A DNA stretch of 32,401 nucleotides from Emcibacteraceae bacterium (GTDB lineage Bacteria; Pseudomonadota; Alphaproteobacteria; Sphingomonadales; Emcibacteraceae), in the NCBI GenBank assembly GCA_028281625.1, contig JANQJN010000187.1, positions 1 through 32,401 on the forward strand, given 5' to 3'. Each line of letters starts with the position of its first letter. The first letter of the stretch is position 1. This document shows, piece by piece, positions 24,218 to 32,401 of the stretch. Under the pieces are notes generated by a model. That model was not told where the DNA came from. It worked only from the letters and a program-made list of their open reading frames with translations, and did no database searches. The translations under genes and the position numbers were made by a program.

Positions 24218-25356
24218 TATTCGCTGTCCTTTTTTACTATTTTAAGATCAAGATTTTCATCAAAGCGCTGATGGCCGATAATATTAAGGCCGTAGCCTTC
24301 AATACCAATCACATGCTGTTCACTATCGGAAAGCAAAACGAAGTCTTTGACACCCAAATCCAGCAATATTTGCGCGCCAATACCGTAGTTTTTGATATTG
24401 GGGGATTTTTTCTTGGCCTTTTGATCCTTCTTGGCAATTTCATCCGTGATGTAAGTCTTTCTGTTTTCGCGAAGAAAAACCATCACACCGCATTCTTCTT
24501 TGCCAAGTTCTTCCATAGCACGATTGCACTGGCTGCGACGTGGTCCGTGCTGACCCAGAAGATCTTCAAAAATATTAAAGGAATGCATCCGGACCAGTAC
24601 ACGTTTCGCTGTTTTTGGGTTTCCCTTTACAAGCGCGAAATGCTGAATGCCGTCATCCTTGGCAAGATAGGCCCGCATGGAAAATTTGCCGCCAAATTCT
24701 GAATCAACCTCTGTGGTATCAATGCATTCCACCAAATTATCATTACGGCGACGATAAGCGATCAAATCAGCAATAGTTGCCACTTTCAAATTGTGTTTCT
24801 TGGCAAATTCAACCAGATCCGGCAGACGCGCCATAGTACCGTCATCCTTCATGATTTCGCAAATAACGCCGGAGGGGATAAGTCCCGCAAGTCTCGCAAC
24901 ATCAACCGCCGCTTCCGTATGACCCGCACGCACAAGCACGCCGCCGCGACGAGCAACAATTGGAAATACATGACCGGGGGTGACAATATCTTCTTTGTCT
25001 TTGGTTGGATCTATGGCAACCGCAATAGTGTGGGCACGGTCCGCCGCTGAAATACCAGTGGTGACCCCTTCCGCTGCTTCAATAGAAGTAGTGAAGGCTG
25101 TCTGATGTCGAGTGGCATTTTTCTGCGACATCATTTGAAGACCTAGATCCTGAGATCTGCGCGCGGTAAGCGCCAGACAAATGAGCCCGCGACCATGGGT
25201 CGCCATAAAATTAATCGCGTCCGGTGTCGCCATTTGAGACGGAATTATAAGATCCCCTTCGTTTTCACGATCTTCATCATCCACCAGGATAAACATTCTG
25301 CCATTCTTGGCGTCTTCCAAAACATCCTCTATAGGGGAAAGGAAATTATGAGGCAT
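24217..25356 (-). CDS. ribBA: RibBA-type protein: DHBP synthase with a degenerate GTP cyclohydrolase II domain
   Basis: A 379-residue two-domain protein. The N-terminal RibB domain (1-200) is complete: VDDEDRENEGDLII (25-38), MATHGRGLICLAL, and GHVFPIVARRGGVLVRAGHT followed by EAAVD. The C-terminal RibA-like domain (about 210-370) keeps KNYGIGAQILLDLGV. At the zinc site, where HSEC is expected, HSFN (258-261) is found, and the later CxC is reduced to SQC (275-277). Two of the three zinc cysteines thus look lost. It probably supplies 3,4-dihydroxybutanone phosphate only, with GTP cyclohydrolase II made elsewhere. Coupled to ribH. Confidence 0.93.
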   Translation of the reverse strand: MPHNFLSPIEDVLEDAKNGRMFILVDDEDRENEGDLIIPSQMATPDAINFMATHGRGLICLALTARRSQDLGLQMMSQKNATRHQTAFTTSIEAAEGVTTGISAADRAHTIAVAIDPTKDKEDIVTPGHVFPIVARRGGVLVRAGHTEAAVDVARLAGLIPSGVICEIMKDDGTMARLPDLVEFAKKHNLKVATIADLIAYRRRNDNLVECIDTTEVDSEFGGKFSMRAYLAKDDGIQHFALVKGNPKTAKRVLVRMHSFNIFEDLLGQHGPRRSQCNRAMEELGKEECGVMVFLRENRKTYITDEIAKKDQKAKKKSPNIKNYGIGAQILLDLGVKDFVLLSDSEQHVIGIEGYGLNIIGHQRFDENLDLKIVKKDSE

Positions 25357-25394
25357 CTTTCTCTCGCAAATTAATTCTTTGTCTTTTTATTAGC

Positions 25395-25991
25395 TTATTG
25401 GTCACGCATTCTGGCCACATATCTTGCCAGTATATCGATTTCAATATTAACTCGGTCACCGGCGGCATTTCTGCCAAAAGTGGTTTTTTCCTGGGTATGG
25501 GGAATAATATTGATACAAAATTGCGTGGTCGTTTCATGATCAATGACATCATTCACAGTTAGGGACGCGCCATCAACTGTTACAGACCCTTTTTCAGCGA
25601 TGTAGGTCCTGAACTCTGACGGCAGGGAAAATGTAAATTTCTTACTGTCACCTTCTTGTTCAATCGATATGACATCACCGACACAGTCCACATGACCCGT
25701 TACGATGTGACCACCAAGTTCTTCGCCGACTTTTAGAGCGCGTTCAAGGTTTATGCGTGTACCAACATTCCACTCTCCGAGCACTGTGCAGGAAAGTGTT
25801 TCAGCGGAAACGTCAACACTGAACCAATCTTCGCCCTTGTCTACAACTGTAAGGCAACAGCCCGAACAGGCAATGGATGCACCAAATTCAATGGTCGATG
25901 TATCAAACGCTGTTTTTATGGCGATCCGTGTATCACCATTTTTATCGATTCTCACGACCTCGCCAATATCCGTTACAATTCCAGTAAACAT
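25395..25991 (-). CDS. ribE: Riboflavin synthase, alpha subunit
   Basis: A 198-residue riboflavin synthase, which dismutates two lumazines to riboflavin. The two lumazine-binding repeats each open with the MFTGIV-like and GHIVTGHVDCVG segments. Both have a SIACSGCCLTVVD or SVTVDGASLTVND motif. Normal length. It follows ribD by 7 bases and precedes ribBA by 38 bases. No FMN riboswitch was recognised before it. Confidence 0.96.
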   Translation of the reverse strand: MFTGIVTDIGEVVRIDKNGDTRIAIKTAFDTSTIEFGASIACSGCCLTVVDKGEDWFSVDVSAETLSCTVLGEWNVGTRINLERALKVGEELGGHIVTGHVDCVGDVISIEQEGDSKKFTFSLPSEFRTYIAEKGSVTVDGASLTVNDVIDHETTTQFCINIIPHTQEKTTFGRNAAGDRVNIEIDILARYVARMRDQ

Positions 25992-25998
25992 CGCTGTC

Positions 25999-27117
25999 CT
26001 AGCTTTTTACATCAAATTCCTGCCATTCATCCGCGCCGGAAATTCCCGCGTCCAGCAATGACAGATTTATATGCTGATCTAATTCATTTATCGGGATACC
26101 GTATAGCGCATCCAAGCCATTTTCACCAATAGAATCTGAAGATTTAAACCATAAAAGACGGTCTACCAGACTTGCCTTAATCAGGGAAGCATTAAGTTTG
26201 CTGCCCCCTTCCGATAAAATTCTCGTAATACCCTGCTTAACCAGTGTTTTCATGACCATTTTAAGATCAATAAGGTTCCGCTCATCCCGCTCCAGGCAAA
26301 ATATTCGTGCCCCCTTCTCTTCAAAAGCTTTGTATTTATCCTCATCGAAACTAGAGGTCATGATCCAAAGAGGGAATCGGTCTACGGTTTTAAGGAGCTT
26401 GCTATCCAATGGGATTCTGAGATCGGTATCCAGCAAAACTCTAATCGGTGATCTGTGCTCAAGCCCCGGCACTCTGCAATCAAGTGTTGGGTCATCCACA
26501 AGTGCCGTTCCAATTCCAATCATTATGGCATCATGATTAGCCCGGTATAAATGCCCTCTCATCCTTGCTTCCGGGCCGGTAATCCATGTTTGTGTGTCTT
26601 TCTTGGCAGCTATTTTTCCATCTACCGAACTGGCAATTTTTACGGTGACCAACGGACGCTGTTTATCGAACCTTTGAAAAAAACCTTGATTGATGGTATC
26701 GGCTTCTGGCCGGCATAAGCCTACATCAACTTTAATGCCCGCTTCTTCAAGAATTTTAATCCCTCCGCCACTCACTCTCGGATCCGGATCATCAGTGGCG
26801 ATCACCACCCGTGCCACTCCAACTGTCGCAAGCGCCTCAGCACAGGGCGGTGTTTTCCCATGATGCGCGCAAGGTTCGAGCGTAACATAAGCCGTTGCGC
26901 CGTCAGCTTTTTTTGCATTTTCAATTGCTATGGTTTCTGCATGTGGCCTTCCACCCTCAGCGGTCCAACCACGACCAATGACATAACCATCCTGCACAAG
27001 AACGCAACCCACAGCCGGATTGGGGGCCGTGGTGCCAAGCCCGCGCCTAGCGAGGCCTAGTGCCATTTTCATAAAGGCATGATCATCATTGGAAAAAGTA
27101 GGATTAGCTTTCGTCAT
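25999..27117 (-). CDS. ribD: Bifunctional pyrimidine deaminase/reductase RibD
   Basis: A 372-residue RibD carrying out the second and third steps of riboflavin synthesis. The deaminase half has zinc ligands H59 (HAE, with catalytic E61), C83 and C92 in [13 protein letters not shown]. The reductase half (about 150-372) shows [34 protein letters not shown] in part, [12 protein letters not shown] and [14 protein letters not shown]. The ATG at 27117 is chosen over a longer open frame because family members begin just before [10 protein letters not shown]. It overlaps the end of nrdR by 14 bases. Confidence 0.95.
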   Translation of the reverse strand: MTKANPTFSNDDHAFMKMALGLARRGLGTTAPNPAVGCVLVQDGYVIGRGWTAEGGRPHAETIAIENAKKADGATAYVTLEPCAHHGKTPPCAEALATVGVARVVIATDDPDPRVSGGGIKILEEAGIKVDVGLCRPEADTINQGFFQRFDKQRPLVTVKIASSVDGKIAAKKDTQTWITGPEARMRGHLYRANHDAIMIGIGTALVDDPTLDCRVPGLEHRSPIRVLLDTDLRIPLDSKLLKTVDRFPLWIMTSSFDEDKYKAFEEKGARIFCLERDERNLIDLKMVMKTLVKQGITRILSEGGSKLNASLIKASLVDRLLWFKSSDSIGENGLDALYGIPINELDQHINLSLLDAGISGADEWQEFDVKS

Positions 27118-27565
27118 GATCAGCAATCTCGCTGACGAAATCTTCAAAGTCACTTGCTTCACGGAAGTTTTTATAAACGGACGCAAAGCGAACGTAGGCT
27201 ACTGTATCAAGCTGCTCCAGCCCTTCCATGATCAGTTTACCAATGGTTTCCGATGGAATTTCGCTTTCTCCCATGCTCTCAAGCTGACGTACAATACCGC
27301 TGACCATACGTTCCACCTGATCTTCATCCACAGGGCGCTTGCGCACAGCGATCTGCACAGACCTTTCCAGTTTTTCGCGTTCAAACGGAACTTTTTTACC
27401 TGATGTTTTGAGGACGGTAAGTTCACGAAGTTGCACCCGTTCGAAAGTAGTAAAGCGGGCACCGCAGCCACTGCAGGACCGGCGGCGCCTTATTGCTGAA
27501 TTATCCTCAGTGGGACGGCTGTCCTTGACCTGGGTATCTTCATTTCCGCAAAACGGGCACCGCAT
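27104..27565 (-). CDS. nrdR: Transcriptional repressor NrdR
   Basis: A 153-residue NrdR, the nucleotide-sensing repressor of ribonucleotide reductase genes. The N-terminal zinc ribbon uses C3, C6, C31 and C34 (MRCPFCG and [10 protein letters not shown]). An ATP-cone domain follows (about 49-139): [20 protein letters not shown] and [13 protein letters not shown]. Its position between glyA and ribD is the standard proteobacterial one. No NrdR box is evident in this window. Confidence 0.97.
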   Translation of the reverse strand: MRCPFCGNEDTQVKDSRPTEDNSAIRRRRSCSGCGARFTTFERVQLRELTVLKTSGKKVPFEREKLERSVQIAVRKRPVDEDQVERMVSGIVRQLESMGESEIPSETIGKLIMEGLEQLDTVAYVRFASVYKNFREASDFEDFVSEIADHDES

Positions 27566-27583
27566 TGTAAATTCCTTTAATGA

Positions 27584-28861
27584 TTAATAAATCGGGAACT
27601 TGTCACAAAGGGCAACGACCTTTTCACGTACCCTCGCTTCCACCACGCTGTTATCTTCCTGATTTTGTTGGAGTCCGTCAAGTATTTCGAGGATAAAGTC
27701 GCCAACTTCTTCGAATTCGGCTTCCTTGAAACCTCGGGTTGTTCCCGCTGGTGTTCCCACACGAATACCAGATGTGACCATTGGTTTTTCCGGATCAAAC
27801 GGCACACCGTTCTTGTTACAGGTAATATTCGCGCGACCAAGGGACGCGTCCGCAGCTTTACCTGTTAGGCCTTTCGGACGAAGATCAACAAGCAGCAAAT
27901 GTGTATCCGTCCCTCCTGACACAATATCGCAGCCCCCATCGTTCAGGCGCTGCGCCAGCGCACGGGCATTTACCTTTACCTGACGGGCATAGTCCTGAAA
28001 TTCCGGTTTCAGTGCCTCGCCAAAGGCCACGGCTTTCGCCGCAATAACATGCATAAGCGGTCCACCCTGAAGACCCGGGAACACAGCTGAATTAAATTTC
28101 TTGCCGAGATCCAAATCGTTGGTCAGGATCATACCACCGCGCGGACCGCGCAGGGTTTTATGGGTTGTTGTTGTGACCACATGGGCGTGTTCCAGGGGAC
28201 TTGGATGCTCTCCACCGGCCACAAGACCGGCAAAATGAGCCATATCCACCAGAAGGTAAGCGCCAACACTATCGGCCACTTCCCGCATACGTTTAAAATC
28301 AATTTCACGCGGGTAGGCAGAACCGCCAGCAATGATGACCTTCGGTTTATGCTCGTTAGCGAGCTGTTCAATCTGATCAAAATCCATCAGATGATCATCG
28401 CGGCGCACACCGTATTGCACCGCATTAAACCATTTTCCTGACTGCGCGGGCGGCGCACCGTGGGTTAAGTGACCACCTGCGTCAAGTGACATACCAAGAA
28501 TTGTGTCACCCGGTTTCGTCAGCGCGAGCATCACAGCGCCATTTGCCTGCGCTCCTGAGTGCGGCTGCACATTTGCAAATTCACAGTTAAAGAGCTTCTT
28601 TGCCCGCTCGATGGCGAGGCTTTCTGCAATGTCTACATATTCGCACCCACCATAATAGCGACGACCCGGGTAACCTTCCGCATATTTGTTGGTCATGATC
28701 GACCCTTGAGCTTCAAGTACTGCGCGGCTTACAATATTTTCAGAAGCAATCAGTTCAATGTGGCGCTGTTGACGCCCCATTTCAAGATCAATACTTTCCA
28801 TAAGTGTCGCATCCGTTTCAGACAGCGGTGCGTTGAAAAATGTTTCCAGGTTTGTTGACAT
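27584..28861 (-). CDS. glyA: Serine hydroxymethyltransferase
   Basis: A 425-residue PLP enzyme that converts serine and tetrahydrofolate to glycine and methylene-tetrahydrofolate. Landmarks: [20 protein letters not shown] (36-55), [15 protein letters not shown] (58-72), the [13 protein letters not shown] motif, and the PLP lysine K235 in [17 protein letters not shown]. Length and C-terminus are normal. It follows rpiB by 30 bases and precedes nrdR by 18, all in one operon. Confidence 0.98.
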   Translation of the reverse strand: MSTNLETFFNAPLSETDATLMESIDLEMGRQQRHIELIASENIVSRAVLEAQGSIMTNKYAEGYPGRRYYGGCEYVDIAESLAIERAKKLFNCEFANVQPHSGAQANGAVMLALTKPGDTILGMSLDAGGHLTHGAPPAQSGKWFNAVQYGVRRDDHLMDFDQIEQLANEHKPKVIIAGGSAYPREIDFKRMREVADSVGAYLLVDMAHFAGLVAGGEHPSPLEHAHVVTTTTHKTLRGPRGGMILTNDLDLGKKFNSAVFPGLQGGPLMHVIAAKAVAFGEALKPEFQDYARQVKVNARALAQRLNDGGCDIVSGGTDTHLLLVDLRPKGLTGKAADASLGRANITCNKNGVPFDPEKPMVTSGIRVGTPAGTTRGFKEAEFEEVGDFILEILDGLQQNQEDNSVVEARVREKVVALCDKFPIY

Positions 28862-28891
28862 ATTTATTAAGCCCTTAAAATTAAATATAAA

Positions 28892-29326
28892 TTATGACAT
28901 TTTATTAATACGATTTTGATGACGCCCACCCTCAAAACCAGTATTTAGAAATACATTTAAGCAATCTTTAGCCACTTCGATACCTGTAGTTCGACCCCCA
29001 AGTACCAACACATTCGCATCATTATGTTCACGACACAGGCGCGCCGTCAGCGCATCATGGACCAACGCCGCCCGAATATGGGCGTGACGGTTCGCTGCAA
29101 TGCTAATGCCGATTCCCGATCCGCAGACCAGAACTCCACGTTTTATATCACCACTTTTCAGCGCACCCGCAAGTGCATGTGCATAATCTGGATAGTCCAC
29201 AGAACTTTCATCATGGCAACCCAAGTCATTGACTTCAAAGCCCATTTTTTTAAGTTCAGATTTCAGGATTTCTTTATAGTCGTAACCGCCGTGGTCACTG
29301 GCAATTGCAATTACTTCGTTAGCCAT
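28892..29326 (-). CDS. rpiB: Ribose-5-phosphate isomerase B
   Basis: A 144-residue RpiB/LacAB isomerase interconverting ribose-5-phosphate and ribulose-5-phosphate. Seen: IASDHGGYDYKEIL at the N-terminus, VDYPDYAHALA, the catalytic cysteine in GVLVCGSGIGISIAANR, and LCREHNDANVLVLGGRTTG. The ATG at 29326 is chosen; a GTG three codons upstream is less likely. Ribulose-5-phosphate feeds the RibB reaction downstream, a sensible link within the same operon. First gene of the rpiB-to-fliL operon. Confidence 0.96.
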   Translation of the reverse strand: MANEVIAIASDHGGYDYKEILKSELKKMGFEVNDLGCHDESSVDYPDYAHALAGALKSGDIKRGVLVCGSGIGISIAANRHAHIRAALVHDALTARLCREHNDANVLVLGGRTTGIEVAKDCLNVFLNTGFEGGRHQNRINKMS

Positions 29327-29405
29327 GGTGCGCACTCACATTTAATGTTGCAGTGTGTGTTTAAAAACTAGTGGCTTCATAACATAAGTGACTTCTTTAT
29401 GAAAC

Positions 29406-29425
29406 CGAAAAGGGAATTCTTTTCG
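29406..29425 (-). terminator. Possible terminator after the SDR gene
   Basis: CGAAAAG (29406-29412) and CTTTTCG (29419-29425) form a 7-bp stem with a 6-base loop, 18 bases after the SDR stop codon on the minus strand. Only a short T-run (GGTTTC) follows, so termination strength is uncertain. Confidence 0.4.
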
Positions 29426-29443
29426 CCTTTAATTTTCCCATCG

Positions 29444-30109
29444 TTACCAGGGCAGAATTTCCCCGTTTGAATGCCAGAATGTGCCGGTATTAGAAAGATC
29501 AAGAGCATCAAACAGATTTATAAGACGTTCCGCAGATACATCCGGCGTAATTTCCCCATTATGGCCCGTCATATCGGTCATTACGTATCCAGGATGATAA
29601 ATACCGACTGCGATGCCGCTTGGCTTTAAATCATGGGTCATTGACATGCCAGCGGCGTTAAGTGCTGCTTTGGACATGCGGTATCCATATCGTGATCCAC
29701 TGGTGTTATCAGCGATGGACCCCATGCGGCTTGTTATGAGCGCGATTTTGCTACCCCTCTCAAAATTATCAAGAAGAGCTTCAGTAACACGCAGCGGACC
29801 AAGGGTATTTACCTGAAACTGCCTATCGATAGCGTCATAATTCAGATCACCCAATATTTCATTGCTTAGAATGCCGGCGTTATTGATCAGCAGGTCTACT
29901 TTTATCCCCCGTAAGGCAGAGGACAATCTGTCAACTCCTTCAGCGCTACTTACATCAACACCATCAATCACCAAATCTGCAACCTCATCAAGCTCAGCGC
30001 TGGACGTACGGCATACACCAAACACTTTGTCACCACGATACTTATACTGCTGGGCAAAACAAAGGCCTATTCCGCGGTTTGCGCCAGTTATGACAACATT
30101 TTTGCTCAC
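29444..30109 (-). CDS. Short-chain dehydrogenase/reductase
   Basis: A 221-residue classical SDR oxidoreductase. The nucleotide-binding motif GANRGIG is at 9-15, NNAG at 76-79, the active-site serine S127 (ITSRMGS) and the YxxxK pair Y143/K147 (YRMSKAAL). Arg residues in the GVCRTSS region after beta-2 hint at NADP preference. Substrate is unknown. The start is GTG, overlapping the aminotransferase stop by four bases (GTGA), which implies coupled translation. It is the last gene of the kinase-aminotransferase-SDR operon. Confidence 0.9.
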   Translation of the reverse strand: MSKNVVITGANRGIGLCFAQQYKYRGDKVFGVCRTSSAELDEVADLVIDGVDVSSAEGVDRLSSALRGIKVDLLINNAGILSNEILGDLNYDAIDRQFQVNTLGPLRVTEALLDNFERGSKIALITSRMGSIADNTSGSRYGYRMSKAALNAAGMSMTHDLKPSGIAVGIYHPGYVMTDMTGHNGEITPDVSAERLINLFDALDLSNTGTFWHSNGEILPW

Positions 30110-31272
30110 GATTTAGTTCCTTCCCGCCACTCGTCTTTGTGGTCCTCAACAAATTCTTCAAGCGCCTCAAGCGCACGCGGCATAATGCTTTCGCCGTAGC
30201 CACAACGAAAATAGCCGCTGTCCAGTGTTCCCGGTTCTGAAAACACCCAGGCCGGTTTGATCCCGATCCCAGCTGCCGCCAGTTCCTCCGCAAATTCCGC
30301 GGATGTGAGTGGGCCAGTAAACTTAATATAGCAAATGGCGCCCGCAGTGGGCTTCACCCACTCGAATAAATCGCCATATTTATCGATGAATTTTTCAAGA
30401 AGCGCGACATTATCACGGATGATTTTAATGTTTCGCGCTAGAATCCATGCGCTGGATCGGAGCGTCATGATCCCCTGAATTTCACTGGCGCGGCTGGCAC
30501 AGGCTGTCGCAAAATACTGCATATCGGTGATACGTTCTTTCAGCGCCAGATCCTGTAGCGCAAGCCATCCGATGGTAATCCCGCAGCCACCCCATGGTTT
30601 TGACATGGTCACCACACTGATCCCTTTATCATAAAAATCCGCCATGGCTGGAAGGCGGTCACTTTCATTATGCTCCAACAAGCGGTAGACCTCATCAGAC
30701 ATGATGATAATGTCGTTGTCTTCAGCGATTTTTTTAAGAGCTGCCTGTGTTTCAGCGCTCATCAAAGTGCCCGCCGGGTTATAGGGTTCATTAAAGACCA
30801 TATATTTGGTATTGGGCCTAACGGCTGCTGCGACACGTTCCGGCTTAATCTGCCAACCTTCTTCGGGTTTTAGTTCAATGCGGGTAACGCTTCCTCCAGC
30901 TATAAGTGGCGCTTCCTGGGTCGACTGATATCCCGGGGTAAAGACGATGGCGTGATCATCCGGGCCAATGACGGCCATGGCCGCTGTTTGCAGGGCCACC
31001 TGCCCGCCAGGAAAGACGATAATGTTCTCTGAGCCAATATCAGGGCCATACAGTTTCGCAATTTCTTCCCGTAGATCAAGGCTGCCGCCATTAGGCGTAT
31101 ATTCGAGGGAGTGTTTTTGGTACTGCTCCACGATATCCGTGTCGCCTCGCTCTAAAGATAGCTTGATCAGTTCGTCACTGGTGAGCGGCTCCGCGAAGCT
31201 GTTGGAGAGGCTATAAGTAATATTTGCCGTCAGTTTTTTATGTTGTGCTGACCATGGAACCCGGTGTGTCAT
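30106..31272 (-). CDS. PLP-dependent aminotransferase, class I/II
   Basis: A 388-residue fold-type I aminotransferase. The PLP lysine is K225 in TMSKPWGGCGITIGW; NEPYNPAGT holds N161; SDEVY supplies D193 and Y196; GYFRCGYGE near the C-terminus contains the likely carboxylate-binding arginine. The Pro-Trp after the lysine differs from the common SKTFG/SKTYG form. It probably transfers an amino group from an amino acid or amine to a 2-oxo acid; the substrate is not evident. It lies between an APH-fold kinase and an SDR in one operon. Confidence 0.92.
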   Translation of the reverse strand: MTHRVPWSAQHKKLTANITYSLSNSFAEPLTSDELIKLSLERGDTDIVEQYQKHSLEYTPNGGSLDLREEIAKLYGPDIGSENIIVFPGGQVALQTAAMAVIGPDDHAIVFTPGYQSTQEAPLIAGGSVTRIELKPEEGWQIKPERVAAAVRPNTKYMVFNEPYNPAGTLMSAETQAALKKIAEDNDIIIMSDEVYRLLEHNESDRLPAMADFYDKGISVVTMSKPWGGCGITIGWLALQDLALKERITDMQYFATACASRASEIQGIMTLRSSAWILARNIKIIRDNVALLEKFIDKYGDLFEWVKPTAGAICYIKFTGPLTSAEFAEELAAAGIGIKPAWVFSEPGTLDSGYFRCGYGESIMPRALEALEEFVEDHKDEWREGTKS

Positions 31273-31281
31273 CAGATCATC

Positions 31282-32253
31282 CTAATTCATTATATAATTT
31301 TCATCTTCAAGCCGCTTAAGCAGCGTTTTCGCCGGCCCTTGCGCCACCAGAATATAATCATTGTCCGGCTGCATTTTATAGGCGTGGGATGTATTGGTGA
31401 TGTTTGTCACCAGTCTCATGGCAATCAGGTGAACCAAAACCTCTCGCTCTTGCTCTATAAGCGGAAATTCAGCCTCATAGCCTGCGATCATATTTTCCAT
31501 CGCGGTATCAATATCATCTTCATCCAGCAAACAATAAGCCATGGATATGGCTAGCTCATTTATCTGACAGCCATATTGCATTTCTCCAAAATCAATCAGT
31601 CCGGCGATTTTTTCCGGCTCATCCGGCGAAATAAGGAAATTCTGTTCATTGGCATCGCCATGAATGATCGCCTTTCTGAAATGCTTTAATCTGGGTAGGA
31701 TATTTTCCTCGTAATAATCAAGCAGGCGACCTACGCGGTCCCGCGCATCTTCGTCAATCACTTCCGTCAGGAATTCTCGGCAAGCAAGCACATTATCCAA
31801 CTTCCAATAAGGATCTGACCCGTCACGGCCGACGTGGTCATATCCATCCATGCCTTTTGAAAACTGACCCAGAAAACGACCAATATCACGATAGAGCGCT
31901 GGTGTGCGTTTCACATTGGTAAGAAGCTCTCCTTCCAAAAACGAAAGAAGACGAACATTAAAACCATCCACTTTGATCATGGTTTGACCGTCTTTAGTTT
32001 TGATTACGCTAGGCAATGTTAAACCCGGTGCTTTTTCAGCAAGATGAATGAGCACATCTGTCTGCATCTCAACAAAGTTCTGCGCCCAGACCTGGTTGGA
32101 AATTTTGAGGACATACTTGCCTTTTTCCGTTTTAATGAGTGCGTTCTGATCTTCATAGGACACAAATGAGCTCACTTGGCCGTCAAGGCCATAATGTGTT
32201 TTTACGATCCCTGCAATTTCTTCGTTACTGAACTTCGGTACGACGTGGTTCAT
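31282..32253 (-). CDS. APH-fold small-molecule kinase
   Basis: A 323-residue aminoglycoside-phosphotransferase/choline-kinase-fold protein. The catalytic loop is IIHGDANEQNFL with D200 and N205, and the metal-binding DFG is at D221 (IDFGEM). The N-lobe contains GKYVLKISNQ with the nucleotide lysine. Overall it resembles hydroxylysine-kinase and homoserine-kinase-like members more than antibiotic kinases. With a PLP aminotransferase 9 bases downstream, a role in catabolism of a hydroxylated amino acid or amine is inferred. AGGG precedes the ATG. It is not evidence of drug resistance. Confidence 0.88.
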   Translation of the reverse strand: MNHVVPKFSNEEIAGIVKTHYGLDGQVSSFVSYEDQNALIKTEKGKYVLKISNQVWAQNFVEMQTDVLIHLAEKAPGLTLPSVIKTKDGQTMIKVDGFNVRLLSFLEGELLTNVKRTPALYRDIGRFLGQFSKGMDGYDHVGRDGSDPYWKLDNVLACREFLTEVIDEDARDRVGRLLDYYEENILPRLKHFRKAIIHGDANEQNFLISPDEPEKIAGLIDFGEMQYGCQINELAISMAYCLLDEDDIDTAMENMIAGYEAEFPLIEQEREVLVHLIAMRLVTNITNTSHAYKMQPDNDYILVAQGPAKTLLKRLEDENYIMN

Positions 32254-32286
32254 TAATTTCCCTGCTCTTCCTGACCTTTTGTCGTC

Positions 32287-32307
32287 ATCCTGAATAAAGT
32301 TCAGGAT
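32287..32307. repeat. REP-like palindrome
   Basis: ATCCTGAA and TTCAGGAT form an 8-bp stem with a 5-base loop, preceded by GTCGTC. The CATCCTGAA form is a common intergenic repeat in Alphaproteobacteria and resembles, in its ATCC core, the palindrome at 15984. It lies between the kinase operon and the divergent Tat gene. Confidence 0.55.
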
Positions 32308-32375
32308 AATGTCCAGTGAGAATGTGACAATTGCATGTTTCTTATGTATTCTTCATTTGAGCGAGGGAGGATATA

Positions 32376-32401
32376 ATGACATTTTCAAGAAGAGATCTAC
32401 T
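32376..32401 (+). CDS. Start of a Tat-exported protein (3' truncated by window)
   Basis: Only the first eight codons are present, MTFSRRDL, followed by two bases. GAGGGAGG lies about 6 bases upstream, a near-perfect Shine-Dalgarno. SRRDL fits the twin-arginine consensus, so an exported cofactor-containing protein is likely. Its identity cannot be known from this window. It is divergent from the APH-fold kinase. Confidence 0.6.

Noticed and set aside
24271-24702. Open frame of 143 codons on the plus strand
   Set aside because: It is antisense to the degenerate RibA half of ribBA and does not resemble a protein family.
25357-25394. FMN riboswitch before a rib gene
   Set aside because: The gaps between nrdR, ribD, ribE and ribBA are too short and lack the conserved FMN-element segments.
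31282-32253. Aminoglycoside resistance gene
   Set aside because: Only the generic APH fold is present; the sequence resembles metabolic kinases and sits in a metabolic operon.

Overview
The window comes from an alphaproteobacterial chromosome of moderate, rather AT-leaning composition. The evidence is the gene set and its order: a CBP3-like ubiquinol-cytochrome c chaperone, yceD, plsX, fabH, ihfA and a MerR regulator in one run; an rpiB-glyA-nrdR-ribD-ribE-ribBA-ribH-nusB-thiL run; two DUF2336 proteins; and a MmcQ/YjbR protein. The flgC-like and fliL-like genes suggest a flagellated cell. The exact order or family cannot be fixed from the sequence alone.

Layout. Positions 1-1957 hold the C-terminal half of mfd. 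A small flagellar rod-like gene, a DUF2336 protein and NAD kinase follow on the plus strand. They meet, head-on and with one base between, a minus-strand unit made of a second DUF2336 protein and a PAS histidine kinase. After an AT-rich gap and tRNA-Leu(UAA) comes a CinA-type molybdopterin-binding-domain gene, divergent from an sfsA-map-radC operon. Positions 11000-14278 are an accessory-looking minus-strand operon: an alpha/beta hydrolase lacking the usual nucleophile, then two tandem Tat-exported alanine-racemase-fold proteins. A YjbR gene, an ECF sigma factor with its zinc-binding anti-sigma partner, a gene-poor stretch with a palindromic repeat, tRNA-Pro(GGG) with its own promoter and terminator, and an unknown secreted protein lead to the lipid/envelope block (15-22 kb). 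That block ends in divergent bamE, which runs tail to tail into fliL.

From 21.8 to 29.3 kb a compact minus-strand operon with many one-base stop/start overlaps makes C1 units, riboflavin and the thiamine cofactor, and carries the regulators NrdR and NusB. From 29.4 to 32.25 kb a second minus-strand operon encodes an APH-fold small-molecule kinase, a PLP aminotransferase and a short-chain dehydrogenase, possibly an amine or amino-acid catabolic route. The right edge shows the first codons of a divergent Tat-exported protein.

Most notable: an exact in-frame 45-bp tandem duplication inside fabH, the paired Tat racemases with the serine-less hydrolase, a RibBA whose GTP cyclohydrolase II half lacks its metal cysteines, and the DUF2336/kinase/DUF2336 arrangement. 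No CRISPR array, insertion sequence or phage gene was seen.
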